The notes under the pieces: generated by a model | Told to the model about the DNA's origin: nothing | Seen by the model: only the letters and a program-made list of their open reading frames with translations | Databases searched by the model: none | Translations under genes and position numbers: made by a program | From: Myxococcaceae bacterium | GTDB taxonomy: Bacteria > Myxococcota > Myxococcia > Myxococcales > Myxococcaceae | Assembly: GCA_018262385.1 (NCBI GenBank) | Contig: JAGSPQ010000198.1 | Coordinates: 1 to 8,309, forward strand | DNA: 8,309 nucleotides | Reading direction: 5' to 3' | Shown here: one piece after another, positions 1 through 6,656 of the stretch | Numbering within the stretch: position 1 is the stretch's first letter | Layout: each line of letters begins with the position of its first letter

Positions 1-2306
1 ACCTGCGCCTGGAACACCTTCGAGACGTTCGGCATCATCGCGATCACCGCCGGCGGCAGCAGCGCGGTGATGTTGTTCACCGAGCTGGGCTGAGCGGTGG
101 CGCCCGGCAGCAGGCCCGGAATCGCGTTGAGCGCCTGCAGCACCGAGACCGTGCTCTGGGTCCTGTAGCTGAACGCGAGCGCGAGGTCCTTGCGCAGCAG
201 CCCCTTCGCCTCCAGCGCATCGAACATCGGCTTGAGCGCGGCGCGGGCCGGCTCGAGCGCGGCCGCCTGGGCATCCGAGACACCACTGATGGTGCTCTTG
301 CCCGCGTCGACCAGCGACGCCTTGCTGCGCATCAGCGCGAACGCCGGAGCCGCCATCACCCGACGGCCCTTGGTGTCGCGAAGGCCGGTGGTGAGCCAGG
401 CGGCGTAGTTGGTCTTCTCCTCCAGCGGCCGCTGGGGGATGAACTGCAGCTGCTGCGGAGCGGGCGTGATCGCCCCCCCGTCAGGGAAGAAGACCCCGGT
501 GCCGCCGTCGGCCAGCTTGCTCGAGCCGCAGCCGAGGCACGCAGCCACCACCGGCTGCAGCGCGCCCGTGGCCGCGAGCTTGGCGAAGCCCGTCGTGCCC
601 CCGTCCATCGAGAGGGGATCAATCTGGTCCAGATCGATCGCCCCGCGGACGTCGGAGTTCTCCGAGACCGCCATCGCCGTCAGCGAGAACCCGTCGAGGG
701 TGTTGAGCCCCATGATCAGCTGCTGCTGGGTGCCCGCGGTGGTCGGAACCGGCAGGTTGACCTTGGTGCCGCCGTCGGCGAGCGGAACGGTGAGCAGGTT
801 GTTCGGGAAGGGAATGATCGCCGCCGCGGGGTCGAAGGTCGCCTCGGGCTGGTTGACCGTGCGGAAGACCCACATCAGCGCGACAACCTCGCGCGGAACG
901 CCCAGCTCGTCGTCGAGCAGGTCGAGCACCGGCTTGAGGCCCCGGCGCACCGCCTCGAGCCCGACCGCCTGGGCGGTCGAGAGCGGGGCGGCGGTGATCG
1001 CCGGCTTGCACTCCGCCGAGGTCAGATCGGTGCAGGTGACCAGCGAGCTGGCGCTGCGCGCGAGCGCCCAATACTCGGTGCCGACCACCGTGCCGCCGCC
1101 GACCCTCTTCACGCCGGCCTTGCCGCCGACCACCACCAGCGCCAGCGACTGGCTCTTGCCCCAGGTTCCATTCGGGGGAGCAATCTTCAGCGTCTTGGTG
1201 ACCGGGTCGTAGCTGACAGTGGGAGGCTCCGGGAGCTCGGCCAGGCCGCCATCGGCCGCGGGGACGAGCGGAACGACGAACACCGTCTTGTCGGTGATCG
1301 ACGCGGGGTCGAGATCGCCGCTGATCACCTCGGCAGTGCCGGTGGCCGAGACGGGGAAGCCGTTGAGGGTGTTGAGGTAGTCCTTGGTGAACTCCTGCTG
1401 CGCCGCGGAGCTCAGCGGATCAACCGGCGCGTTCACCAGGCCGGTCGTGCGATCGATCGCCAGGTCGTTGGGCGTCGGCACCTTCGGCGGCATGGCGGAA
1501 GGGTTGAACTGCATCTGGGTGAAGCTGGTCGCCTTGAAGGTCCACGCGATCACCACGTCGGTGCGCGGCACCTGGCTGGTGGCCACCACCTTGTCGATCA
1601 GCGGCTTGTACTTCAGCCGCAGCGCCTCGAGCCGCTTCGCCGAGGCGGTCTGGTCGGCCAGCCGCTTGGCCGCGTCGTCCTTGATCGGCGAGGGGATCAG
1701 CTCGGTCGCGGTGGTGCAGTGCGTCCCGCCGTCGCCGTGACACTCGAGCAGCGAGCCTTCCGAGCGGATGAACGCCCAGGTCGCGCTGCCGACCACCTTG
1801 CGGTCGTCGCCGCCCTTCACCCCCGAGTTGCCGCCGATCACCGCGATCCCGTAGGTGTGGCCCGGCTTCCAGCCGCCGGACGGAGGCGCGATCGCGATCT
1901 TCCCCGGCGCCGCCGCGTCGCCCGTCTGCACGTTGGCGATCCCGCTCGGCGTCACTTCGCTCAGCCCGTCGGTGACGTCGAACACCTTCACCGACGAGGG
2001 GCCGACCGTCGACGCCTTCAGCTCGGCATCGAAGGTGGTCGAGGCGCCCGAGCTCAGCGGGAAGCCGTCGAGGGTGTTGAGGTACTTGTAGAACTCCTTG
2101 TCCGCGGCCGTGGCGTTGGCCGGAACCGGCACCGCCAACAGGCCAGTGGCCGGGTTGGTCGCCAGGTCGTTGGGCGAAGGAACGACGGCCGGCACGGCAG
2201 ACGGATCGAACCGGGCGACGATCAGATTCGGCGGCGGCACGTTGGCAATGTCTGGCGTACACCCGAGCCAGGAGAGGCAGGCGATTGCGACGGCAAGCTT
2301 CTTCAT
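1..2306 (-). CDS. Large putative lipoprotein with three tandem VolA-lipase-N-like modules (C-terminus beyond window)
   Basis: The frame is open from ATG at 2306 to the left edge: 768 codons and no stop, so the C-terminus is missing. A GAGGA ribosome site lies 7 nt before the ATG. Residues 1-16 form a short Lys-start hydrophobic signal ending in WLGC, a lipobox-like site (Cys16) with an atypical Trp at -3; export and lipid anchoring are inferred. Three homologous modules follow, starting near residues 33, 267 and 491. Each has F(D/N)P, then P(N)(D/N)L, a VP-containing strand, a near-identical LNTL(D/N)GF (76-82, 311-317, 534-540), a predicted beta-rich middle, SL(L/V), and a closing LE-x2-R helix plus a strand. 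This pattern matches the N-terminal domain known from VolA-type bacterial virulence-factor lipases (Pfam Lipase_bact_N), recalled rather than searched. No catalytic hydrolase motif is visible; one could lie beyond the edge. After residue ~716 the sequence departs from the repeat. Confidence 0.85.
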   Translation of the reverse strand, partial: MKKLAVAIACLSWLGCTPDIANVPPPNLIVARFDPSAVPAVVPSPNDLATNPATGLLAVPVPANATAADKEFYKYLNTLDGFPLSSGASTTFDAELKASTVGPSSVKVFDVTDGLSEVTPSGIANVQTGDAAAPGKIAIAPPSGGWKPGHTYGIAVIGGNSGVKGGDDRKVVGSATWAFIRSEGSLLECHGDGGTHCTTATELIPSPIKDDAAKRLADQTASAKRLEALRLKYKPLIDKVVATSQVPRTDVVIAWTFKATSFTQMQFNPSAMPPKVPTPNDLAIDRTTGLVNAPVDPLSSAAQQEFTKDYLNTLNGFPVSATGTAEVISGDLDPASITDKTVFVVPLVPAADGGLAELPEPPTVSYDPVTKTLKIAPPNGTWGKSQSLALVVVGGKAGVKRVGGGTVVGTEYWALARSASSLVTCTDLTSAECKPAITAAPLSTAQAVGLEAVRRGLKPVLDLLDDELGVPREVVALMWVFRTVNQPEATFDPAAAIIPFPNNLLTVPLADGGTKVNLPVPTTAGTQQQLIMGLNTLDGFSLTAMAVSENSDVRGAIDLDQIDPLSMDGGTTGFAKLAATGALQPVVAACLGCGSSKLADGGTGVFFPDGGAITPAPQQLQFIPQRPLEEKTNYAAWLTTGLRDTKGRRVMAAPAFALMRSKASLVDAGKSTISGVSDAQAAALEPARAALKPMFDALEAKGLLRKDLALAFSYRTQSTVSVLQALNAIPGLLPGATAQPSSVNNITALLPPAVIAMMPNVSKVFQAQ

Positions 2307-2313
2307 TGGGGAG

Positions 2314-2318
2314 TCCTC
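2314..2318 (-). promoter_or_regulatory. Shine-Dalgarno of the lipoprotein gene
   Basis: Read on the minus strand this is GAGGA, 7 nt before the ATG at 2306. It is a near-ideal match and spacing, and supports that start over any in-frame alternative. Confidence 0.7.
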
Positions 2319-2351
2319 GTTGCGGTGGAACAGGAGGCGGCGCGCTCATAG

Positions 2352-2374
2352 CAAACTGCAAACCAGCGAGTTTG
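2352..2374. promoter_or_regulatory. Operator-like dyad in the divergent intergenic region
   Basis: CAAACT (2352-2357) and AGTTTG (2369-2374) are perfect 6-bp inverted arms, 11 bp apart. The left arm is also part of a tandem GCAAACT/GCAAACC duplication (2351-2364). The site lies between the divergent lipoprotein and membrane protein genes, in one of the few AT-richer patches. A regulator-binding site is inference; six-base arms can arise by chance. I saw no convincing -35/-10 pair for either gene. Confidence 0.25.
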
Positions 2375-2396
2375 ATTATTGGCGTTGGAAGACCGG

Positions 2397-2417
2397 CGGC
2401 GGGTTAGATACCCGCCG
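2397..2417 (+). promoter_or_regulatory. GC-rich hairpin abutting the GTG start of the membrane protein gene
   Basis: Perfect inverted arms GGCGGGT (2398-2404) and ACCCGCC (2410-2416) flank the loop TAGAT. One further C-G pair joins 2397 to the first base of the GTG start at 2417. No Shine-Dalgarno sequence lies upstream of that start. In mRNA the stem would cover the usual ribosome landing zone; in DNA it is a compact palindrome with an AT core. It could be a translational control stem, an operator, or a palindrome spanning the -10 of a leaderless transcript (TAGATA ends 7 nt before the start). Function is not shown by sequence. Confidence 0.45.
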
Positions 2418-3133
2418 TGTCATTCGTCCTCGTCTACCTGCGGCTCTATGCGCGGTGTTTTGCGCTCGCCTTCCAGGGCATCGCAAAAAATGCGTGGACC
2501 CTGGTTCTGCCGATGGGGCTGGGGGTCGCCTACCTGCTGCTGGCGGTGCCGCTGTCGGCCCTCGGCCCGCTGGCGGGGATCTTCCTGCGGCTGGCGCTCT
2601 ACTTCGGCTTCAGCAGCTACCTCTATTTTGCCGCCGGGACGGTGGCGAACCAGAAGGTCGATCTGTCTGATCTGAAGAAGAGCTTCCTCGCCTACTTCTG
2701 GAGCCTGATGGGGTTGTTCTTCGTGCTCTGGATCGTCGAGATCATTCTGGGTGCGGTGCTGGGCCAGAACCCCAACCGGGCGGTGATCTTGCGCGGCGTC
2801 GACCTGATCGCGTTCATCGTGCTCAACCCGGCGCCCGAGATCATCTACCTCAAGGGCACCCGGGGCGGCACCGACACCATCAACCGCAGCGTGCGGTTCA
2901 TCCAGGAGAACTGGATCGAGTGGTTCATCCCCAACGGGCTGATTGGCTATGGCGCGTACCTGGCGGTGACCCGGCTGTCCGCGCTGCCCACCGCTTTGGC
3001 GATCGTGGCGGCGCTGTTCGCCGGCGCCGCGTTCCACGTGGTGATGGTCTTCCGCGGGCACCTGTTCGAGGCGCTCGACGGCAGCACCCACCGGCAGCGG
3101 ATGTTCAAGTACGGCCGGAAGGACGCCGCTTAG
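2417..3133 (+). CDS. Multi-pass membrane protein of unknown function
   Basis: I do not recognise a named family. The 238-residue product is strongly hydrophobic with about five to six probable membrane segments (roughly residues 28-48, 53-73, 91-116, 124-140, 172-186 and 189-212). The N-terminus (LRLYARCFALAFQGI) looks amphipathic, and a hydrophilic, basic C-terminal tail follows residue 213. No enzyme motif or metal-binding cluster stands out. A likely role in the inner membrane is all that can be inferred. The start is GTG at 2417: an in-frame TAG at 2405 excludes a longer protein, and the next ATG would remove part of the first membrane segment. The start lacks a Shine-Dalgarno site and touches the arm of a hairpin. 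Its TAG stop is immediately followed by the stop codon of the opposing sigma factor gene, so the two genes are tail to tail with no gap. Confidence 0.85.
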   Translation: MSFVLVYLRLYARCFALAFQGIAKNAWTLVLPMGLGVAYLLLAVPLSALGPLAGIFLRLALYFGFSSYLYFAAGTVANQKVDLSDLKKSFLAYFWSLMGLFFVLWIVEIILGAVLGQNPNRAVILRGVDLIAFIVLNPAPEIIYLKGTRGGTDTINRSVRFIQENWIEWFIPNGLIGYGAYLAVTRLSALPTALAIVAALFAGAAFHVVMVFRGHLFEALDGSTHRQRMFKYGRKDAA

Positions 3134-4192
3134 TCAGTCTTCGGCGGCGACGAGGTGGAAGTCGGGGATCTCGCGCCGCATGTAGTCGCGCATCCGGCCC
3201 ACCAGCGCCGACTCGATCTGGCGCGCGCGCTCGCGGCTGACGCCCCACTGCGAGCCGATGTCCTGCAGCGTCAGCGGCTCGTCCGACATCAGGCGCTTGT
3301 CGAAGATGAACCGCTCTTTGTCGCTCAGCGTCTTGGCGAACAGCCCGAGCTTGGTCTTGAACAGCTCGCGCAGCTGCTCGTTGCCGAGCTTCTCTTCGGC
3401 GCCGATCGCGTTCGAGGGCAGCGCCCGGTCGGCGCGGCTGTTCCGCCCGTCGTCGTCGCCCGGCTTCATCGGCGCATCGAGCGACAGCTCGTCGTGCCCG
3501 AGCCGCTGATCCATGTCGACCACGTCCTGCTCGGTGACGTTGAGGCGCTGGGCGAGCAGCTTGGGGGTGACCTCGAAGCCCTGGTTGCGCAGCCGCTCCT
3601 GTTCCTGGCGCAGCTTGAAGAACAGTTTCCGCTGGGCCTCGGTGGTCCCCAGCTTCACCATCTTCCAGTTGTCCATGATGTAGCGAAGGATGTACGCGCG
3701 GATCCACCAGGCCGCGTAGCTCGACAGCTTCACCCCCCGGCCCGGATCGAACTTCTTCACCGCCTGCATCAGCCCGACGTTCCCTTCCTGAATCAGGTCG
3801 AGCAGCTGAATCGGATTGCGGTGGTACTCGTGGGCGAGCTTCACCACCAGCCGCAGGTTGCTCGCCACCAGCCGGTAGGCCGCCTTGACGTCGCCGGTGG
3901 CGCGGAACTGCTCGGCCAGCGCGATCTCCTCTTCCCGGGTCAGCAGCGGGTGCTTGATCACCTCGGCCATGTAGGCCTGGAGCGGATCGCGGCGCGCCAG
4001 CTTCGAGTCGGGGTCGTCCTCGTCGGCGACCTTCAGCACCAGCGCCCCGCCGGCGTCGATCTCTTCCAGCTCTTCGGCCGGGGGCTCGATTTCCTCAGTG
4101 TCGTCGGCCGTGAGCGCAGGCCTGGCCGGCACGTCCTCGACGAGCTCGGCCTCCACCACGTCCTTTTTTCCCCGCCGAGCCATCCCGCCCAT
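3134..4192 (-). CDS. rpoH: RNA polymerase sigma factor, RpoH (sigma-32) type
   Basis: The 352-residue sigma-70 family protein would direct core RNA polymerase to a dedicated promoter set, classically heat-shock genes for this family. Region 1.2 spans about 66-95 (DPLQAYMAEV); region 2 about 100-182, with core-binding LLDLIQEGNVGLM (130-142) and promoter-recognition AAWWIRAYI (160-168). QRKLFFKLR (187-195) closely matches the RpoH box QRKLFFNLR, which separates this family from housekeeping sigma. Region 4.2 is a helix-turn-helix at about 308-340 (GVSRERARQIE). It is longer than E. coli RpoH (284 residues), largely through a strongly acidic, probably disordered N-terminus (residues 11-64). Myxobacteria carry several RpoH-like paralogues (such as SigB and SigC of Myxococcus), so rpoH is a family label, not proven orthology. 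The start is uncertain: ATG at 4192, or ATG at 4183 three codons later; neither has a good ribosome site. A TTG at 4246 is less likely. Confidence 0.93.
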   Translation of the reverse strand: MGGMARRGKKDVVEAELVEDVPARPALTADDTEEIEPPAEELEEIDAGGALVLKVADEDDPDSKLARRDPLQAYMAEVIKHPLLTREEEIALAEQFRATGDVKAAYRLVASNLRLVVKLAHEYHRNPIQLLDLIQEGNVGLMQAVKKFDPGRGVKLSSYAAWWIRAYILRYIMDNWKMVKLGTTEAQRKLFFKLRQEQERLRNQGFEVTPKLLAQRLNVTEQDVVDMDQRLGHDELSLDAPMKPGDDDGRNSRADRALPSNAIGAEEKLGNEQLRELFKTKLGLFAKTLSDKERFIFDKRLMSDEPLTLQDIGSQWGVSRERARQIESALVGRMRDYMRREIPDFHLVAAED

Positions 4193-4219
4193 CAATAACG
4201 CAAAGCCGCGCGAAGGCCC

Positions 4220-4254
4220 ATTGCTCGTGCTACAGGAATCAAGCAATGAGCAAT
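4220..4254. promoter_or_regulatory. Inverted repeat overlapping the helicase start codon
   Basis: ATTGCTC (4220-4226) and GAGCAAT (4248-4254) are a perfect 7-bp inverted pair, 21 bp apart. A second partial copy, AAGCAAT (4241-4247), can pair with the left arm instead. The right arms straddle the ATG at 4246-4248, and the Shine-Dalgarno AGGA lies in the loop. It occupies most of the 53-bp divergent region between the sigma factor and helicase genes. It may be an operator for both genes or a switchable 5' leader stem; this is inference. Confidence 0.35.
4234..4237 (+). promoter_or_regulatory. Shine-Dalgarno of the helicase gene
   Basis: AGGA lies 8 nt before the ATG at 4246 and supports that start. 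It falls inside the loop of the surrounding inverted repeat. Confidence 0.6.
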
Positions 4255-6393
4255 CAGCCTCTTCCCATGCCCAGTGGTGAAGCCGACCGCGACCAGGAAT
4301 ACGTCGCCGACGTCAGCTTCGACTCGCTCGGGCTCTCTCCCGAAGTTCGAAAAGCAATCGCCGAGCGGGGTTACACCCACCCCACCCCGGTCCAGGCCAA
4401 GGCGTTCGCGCCGGTGATGGAAGGAAAGGACGTGATCGTCCGCTCCAAGACCGGCACCGGCAAGACCGCCGCGTTCGGCATTCCGCTGCTCGAGAAGATC
4501 GCGATGGGCGAGCGGAAGATCAAAGCCCTGATCATGTGCCCCACCCGCGAGCTGGCGATGCAGGTCGCCGCCGAGCTGACCGAGCTGGCCAAGTACCGCG
4601 ACGTCCACGTGACCGCGATCTACGGCGGCGCCTCGATGAAGGTGCAGGAAGACGCGCTCGAGGAAGGCAGCGCGATCATCGTCGGCACCCCCGGCCGGGT
4701 CTACGACCACATCCAGCGCAAGAACATGAAGCTCAGTGACTGCGCCTTCGCCGTGCTCGACGAAGCCGACGAGATGCTCAACCAGGGCTTCTACGAAGAG
4801 GTCACCCGGATCCTCGACTGTCTTCCGAAGACCCGGCAGGTGCTGCTGTTCTCCGCCACCGTCCCCGAGGACATCCAGCGGCTGATCTCGAAGTACACCA
4901 CCGACGCCCAGACCCTGCTGCTGTCGGGCGACGTCTTCACCGTCGATCACATCCAGCACGTCAAGTACGACGTGTCGGAGGCGTACCCCAAGCCGCGCAA
5001 CCTCATCTACATGCTCGAGATGGAGGAGCCGGACAACGCGATCGTCTTCTGCAACACCCGCAGCGACACCGAGCTGGTGACCGCGGTGCTCAACCGCAAC
5101 GGGTTCGACGCCGAGATGCTCAACGGCGATCTGCCGCAGAAGGAACGCGAGCGGGTGATGGCGATGGTGAAGCGGGGCGAGGTCGCCTTCATGGTGGCCA
5201 CCGACCTGGCAGCGCGCGGCATCGACATCTCGGATCTCGGCCACGTGATCAACTACACCCTGCCCGAGGATCCGGCCGTCTACCTCCACCGGGTCGGCCG
5301 CACCGGTCGAATCGGCAAGAAGGGAGTGGCGCTGAACCTGGTCTCCGGCCGCGAGTTCTCCCAGTTCTCGACCCTCGAGAAGAAGTACGGGATCGTGTTC
5401 GAGAAGCGCGAGATGCCGAGCCCCGAGCTGGCGGTGACGATGTGGACCGATCGCCACGTGAAGGAGCTCAAAGAGGCCGCGTCGGGGACCATCTACGAAG
5501 GGTTCCTCGGGCTGGCGAGCGAGCTGAAGAAGCGCCCGGACGCCGACGAGCTGATCGCGCTGATGCTGAAGAGCTTCTTCAAGGAGCTGCGCAAAGAGAA
5601 GCTCCAGCACGGCGGCGGGGAAGCGCCCGCGCCGGCGCCGCACAAGTTCGAGAAGCTGCGCCCGCACGAGAAGCGGTACGCGACCGGGAAAGACGAGCGC
5701 CCTCCCCGCGGCCGCGGTGGCGAGAGCCGCCCGTTCCGTGAGCGCGGCGGCCGCCCTGAGGCCAAGACCGAGCCCGAGCGCTCCGAGCTGCGCGCGGTTC
5801 AGCGCCCGGCGGAGGCCCCCGAGGCACCGGCCGCCTCCGACGCGCCGACTCCGGCCGAGGCCAGCGCCCCGATCGTCCGCACCTCTCCCCCGCGCAAGCC
5901 GTCGGGCGGCAAGAAGCTGACCGATCGCGAGCTGTTCGAAGCGCTCCAGCGCGGAGAGACGCCGCCGATCGCCGACCCCACCACCGACGAGCATCCGGCG
6001 GTGGCCGAGAACGAAGTGCGGGCGACCCGCAGCTCCCACTCGTCGAGCAGCAGCGAAGTTCGCGCCACCCGCGAGCCGCGCGAGAGCCGGCCTTCGCGTG
6101 AAGATCGCGAGCGCCGCCCGCGCCGGGAACGGAGCAAGAGCGAGGTCGCTCCCCCCGCGCCCGGCCAGGTCCGGCTGTGGCTCAACCTCGGGACCCTCGA
6201 CGGCCTCGACCCGGCCACCCTCACCCAGGCGATGGAAGCGGCCGGTGCTCCGACTGGGAAGCTCCAGCGGGCGGACGTGCTGCGCAGCTTCAGCTACCTG
6301 TTCGTCGCGGAAGAAGACGTGGCGGGCTTCGAAGCGACCGCCGGGAAGAAGCAGGGCGAGAAGTCGATCAAGATCGAGCGGGCGAAGAAGTAG
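4246..6393 (+). CDS. deaD: DEAD-box ATP-dependent RNA helicase, DeaD/CsdA-like
   Basis: The 715-residue ATP-driven RNA helicase would act on structured RNA; relatives work in ribosome assembly, mRNA turnover and cold adaptation. All core motifs are intact: Q motif (F25, TPVQ 47-50), Walker A TGTGKT (69-74), PTREL (99-103), GG (127-128), TPGR (148-151), DEAD (172-175), SAT (203-205), VFCNTR (267-272), ATDLAARGID (318-327) and HRVGRTGR (348-355). Residues ~390-460 resemble the dimerisation region of E. coli DeaD. Residues ~465-640 form a low-complexity Arg/Pro/Glu/Ala linker with RGRGG, a serine run (599-603) and EVRATR twice (590-595, 604-609). Residues 641-715 (start QVRLWLNLG) resemble the DbpA-type RNA-binding domain, placed at the extreme C-terminus. 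DeaD has this domain followed by a basic tail, whereas here the long linker precedes it. The symbol reflects architecture, not proven orthology. The start is supported by AGGA 8 nt upstream. Confidence 0.95.
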   Translation: MSNQPLPMPSGEADRDQEYVADVSFDSLGLSPEVRKAIAERGYTHPTPVQAKAFAPVMEGKDVIVRSKTGTGKTAAFGIPLLEKIAMGERKIKALIMCPTRELAMQVAAELTELAKYRDVHVTAIYGGASMKVQEDALEEGSAIIVGTPGRVYDHIQRKNMKLSDCAFAVLDEADEMLNQGFYEEVTRILDCLPKTRQVLLFSATVPEDIQRLISKYTTDAQTLLLSGDVFTVDHIQHVKYDVSEAYPKPRNLIYMLEMEEPDNAIVFCNTRSDTELVTAVLNRNGFDAEMLNGDLPQKERERVMAMVKRGEVAFMVATDLAARGIDISDLGHVINYTLPEDPAVYLHRVGRTGRIGKKGVALNLVSGREFSQFSTLEKKYGIVFEKREMPSPELAVTMWTDRHVKELKEAASGTIYEGFLGLASELKKRPDADELIALMLKSFFKELRKEKLQHGGGEAPAPAPHKFEKLRPHEKRYATGKDERPPRGRGGESRPFRERGGRPEAKTEPERSELRAVQRPAEAPEAPAASDAPTPAEASAPIVRTSPPRKPSGGKKLTDRELFEALQRGETPPIADPTTDEHPAVAENEVRATRSSHSSSSSEVRATREPRESRPSREDRERRPRRERSKSEVAPPAPGQVRLWLNLGTLDGLDPATLTQAMEAAGAPTGKLQRADVLRSFSYLFVAEEDVAGFEATAGKKQGEKSIKIERAKK

Positions 6394-6395
6394 TC

Positions 6396-6416
6396 GCCCC
6401 GGAGTCTGCAGGGGGC
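6396..6416 (+). terminator. Candidate stem-loop terminator after the helicase gene
   Basis: GCCCC (6396-6400) pairs with GGGGC (6412-6416) around an 11-nt loop, 2 nt after the TAG stop. A second GC stem follows: CCGG 6421-6424 with CCGG 6429-6432, loop AGCG. No T-run follows, so this is at best a non-canonical terminator or a 3'-end stabilising stem. Confidence 0.3.
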
Positions 6417-6656
6417 GGGCCCGGAGCGCCGGCCGCGGATGGCTTGCCCGCTTCTGTGGCGGCCTTGTTCGCGGGCCGGTGCAGCGCTTGGTTCGGTGTG
6501 CCGGCCCTGGGCGTTGGAGCGCGTTGTCGGACTGCGTCAGCTTCGTGGTGCCTGGGGACTCGGACCGCTCGACCGAGGTCCGGTCAGCGACGAGGTGACG
6601 CGAGACTCTTCCTCGCGGTGGGTGCGCCGCGTTTCTCGCCGGTACGTGGGGGTGAT

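Noticed and set aside
409..1212. 267-codon open frame on the plus strand
   Set aside because: It lies antisense to the lipoprotein gene, whose frame shows homologous repeats. Its own translation is low-complexity Ser/Pro/Thr and has no good ribosome site.
1420..2361. 313-codon minus-strand frame overlapping the lipoprotein start
   Set aside because: It is shifted relative to the lipoprotein frame, Arg/Gly-rich and lacks the repeat motifs. The lipoprotein frame has the signal peptide and Shine-Dalgarno.
3155..4198. 347-codon plus-strand frame opposite the sigma factor gene
   Set aside because: It is a mirror of the sigma factor coding sequence; the Leu/Val/His-rich translation matches no protein family I know.
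4193..4245. Sigma-32 type promoter for autoregulation between the divergent genes
   Set aside because: CTTGAT on the minus strand (4238-4243) and GCCCATTG on the plus strand each resemble half of a CTTGAA/CCCCAT promoter, but they lie on opposite strands and do not form a pair.
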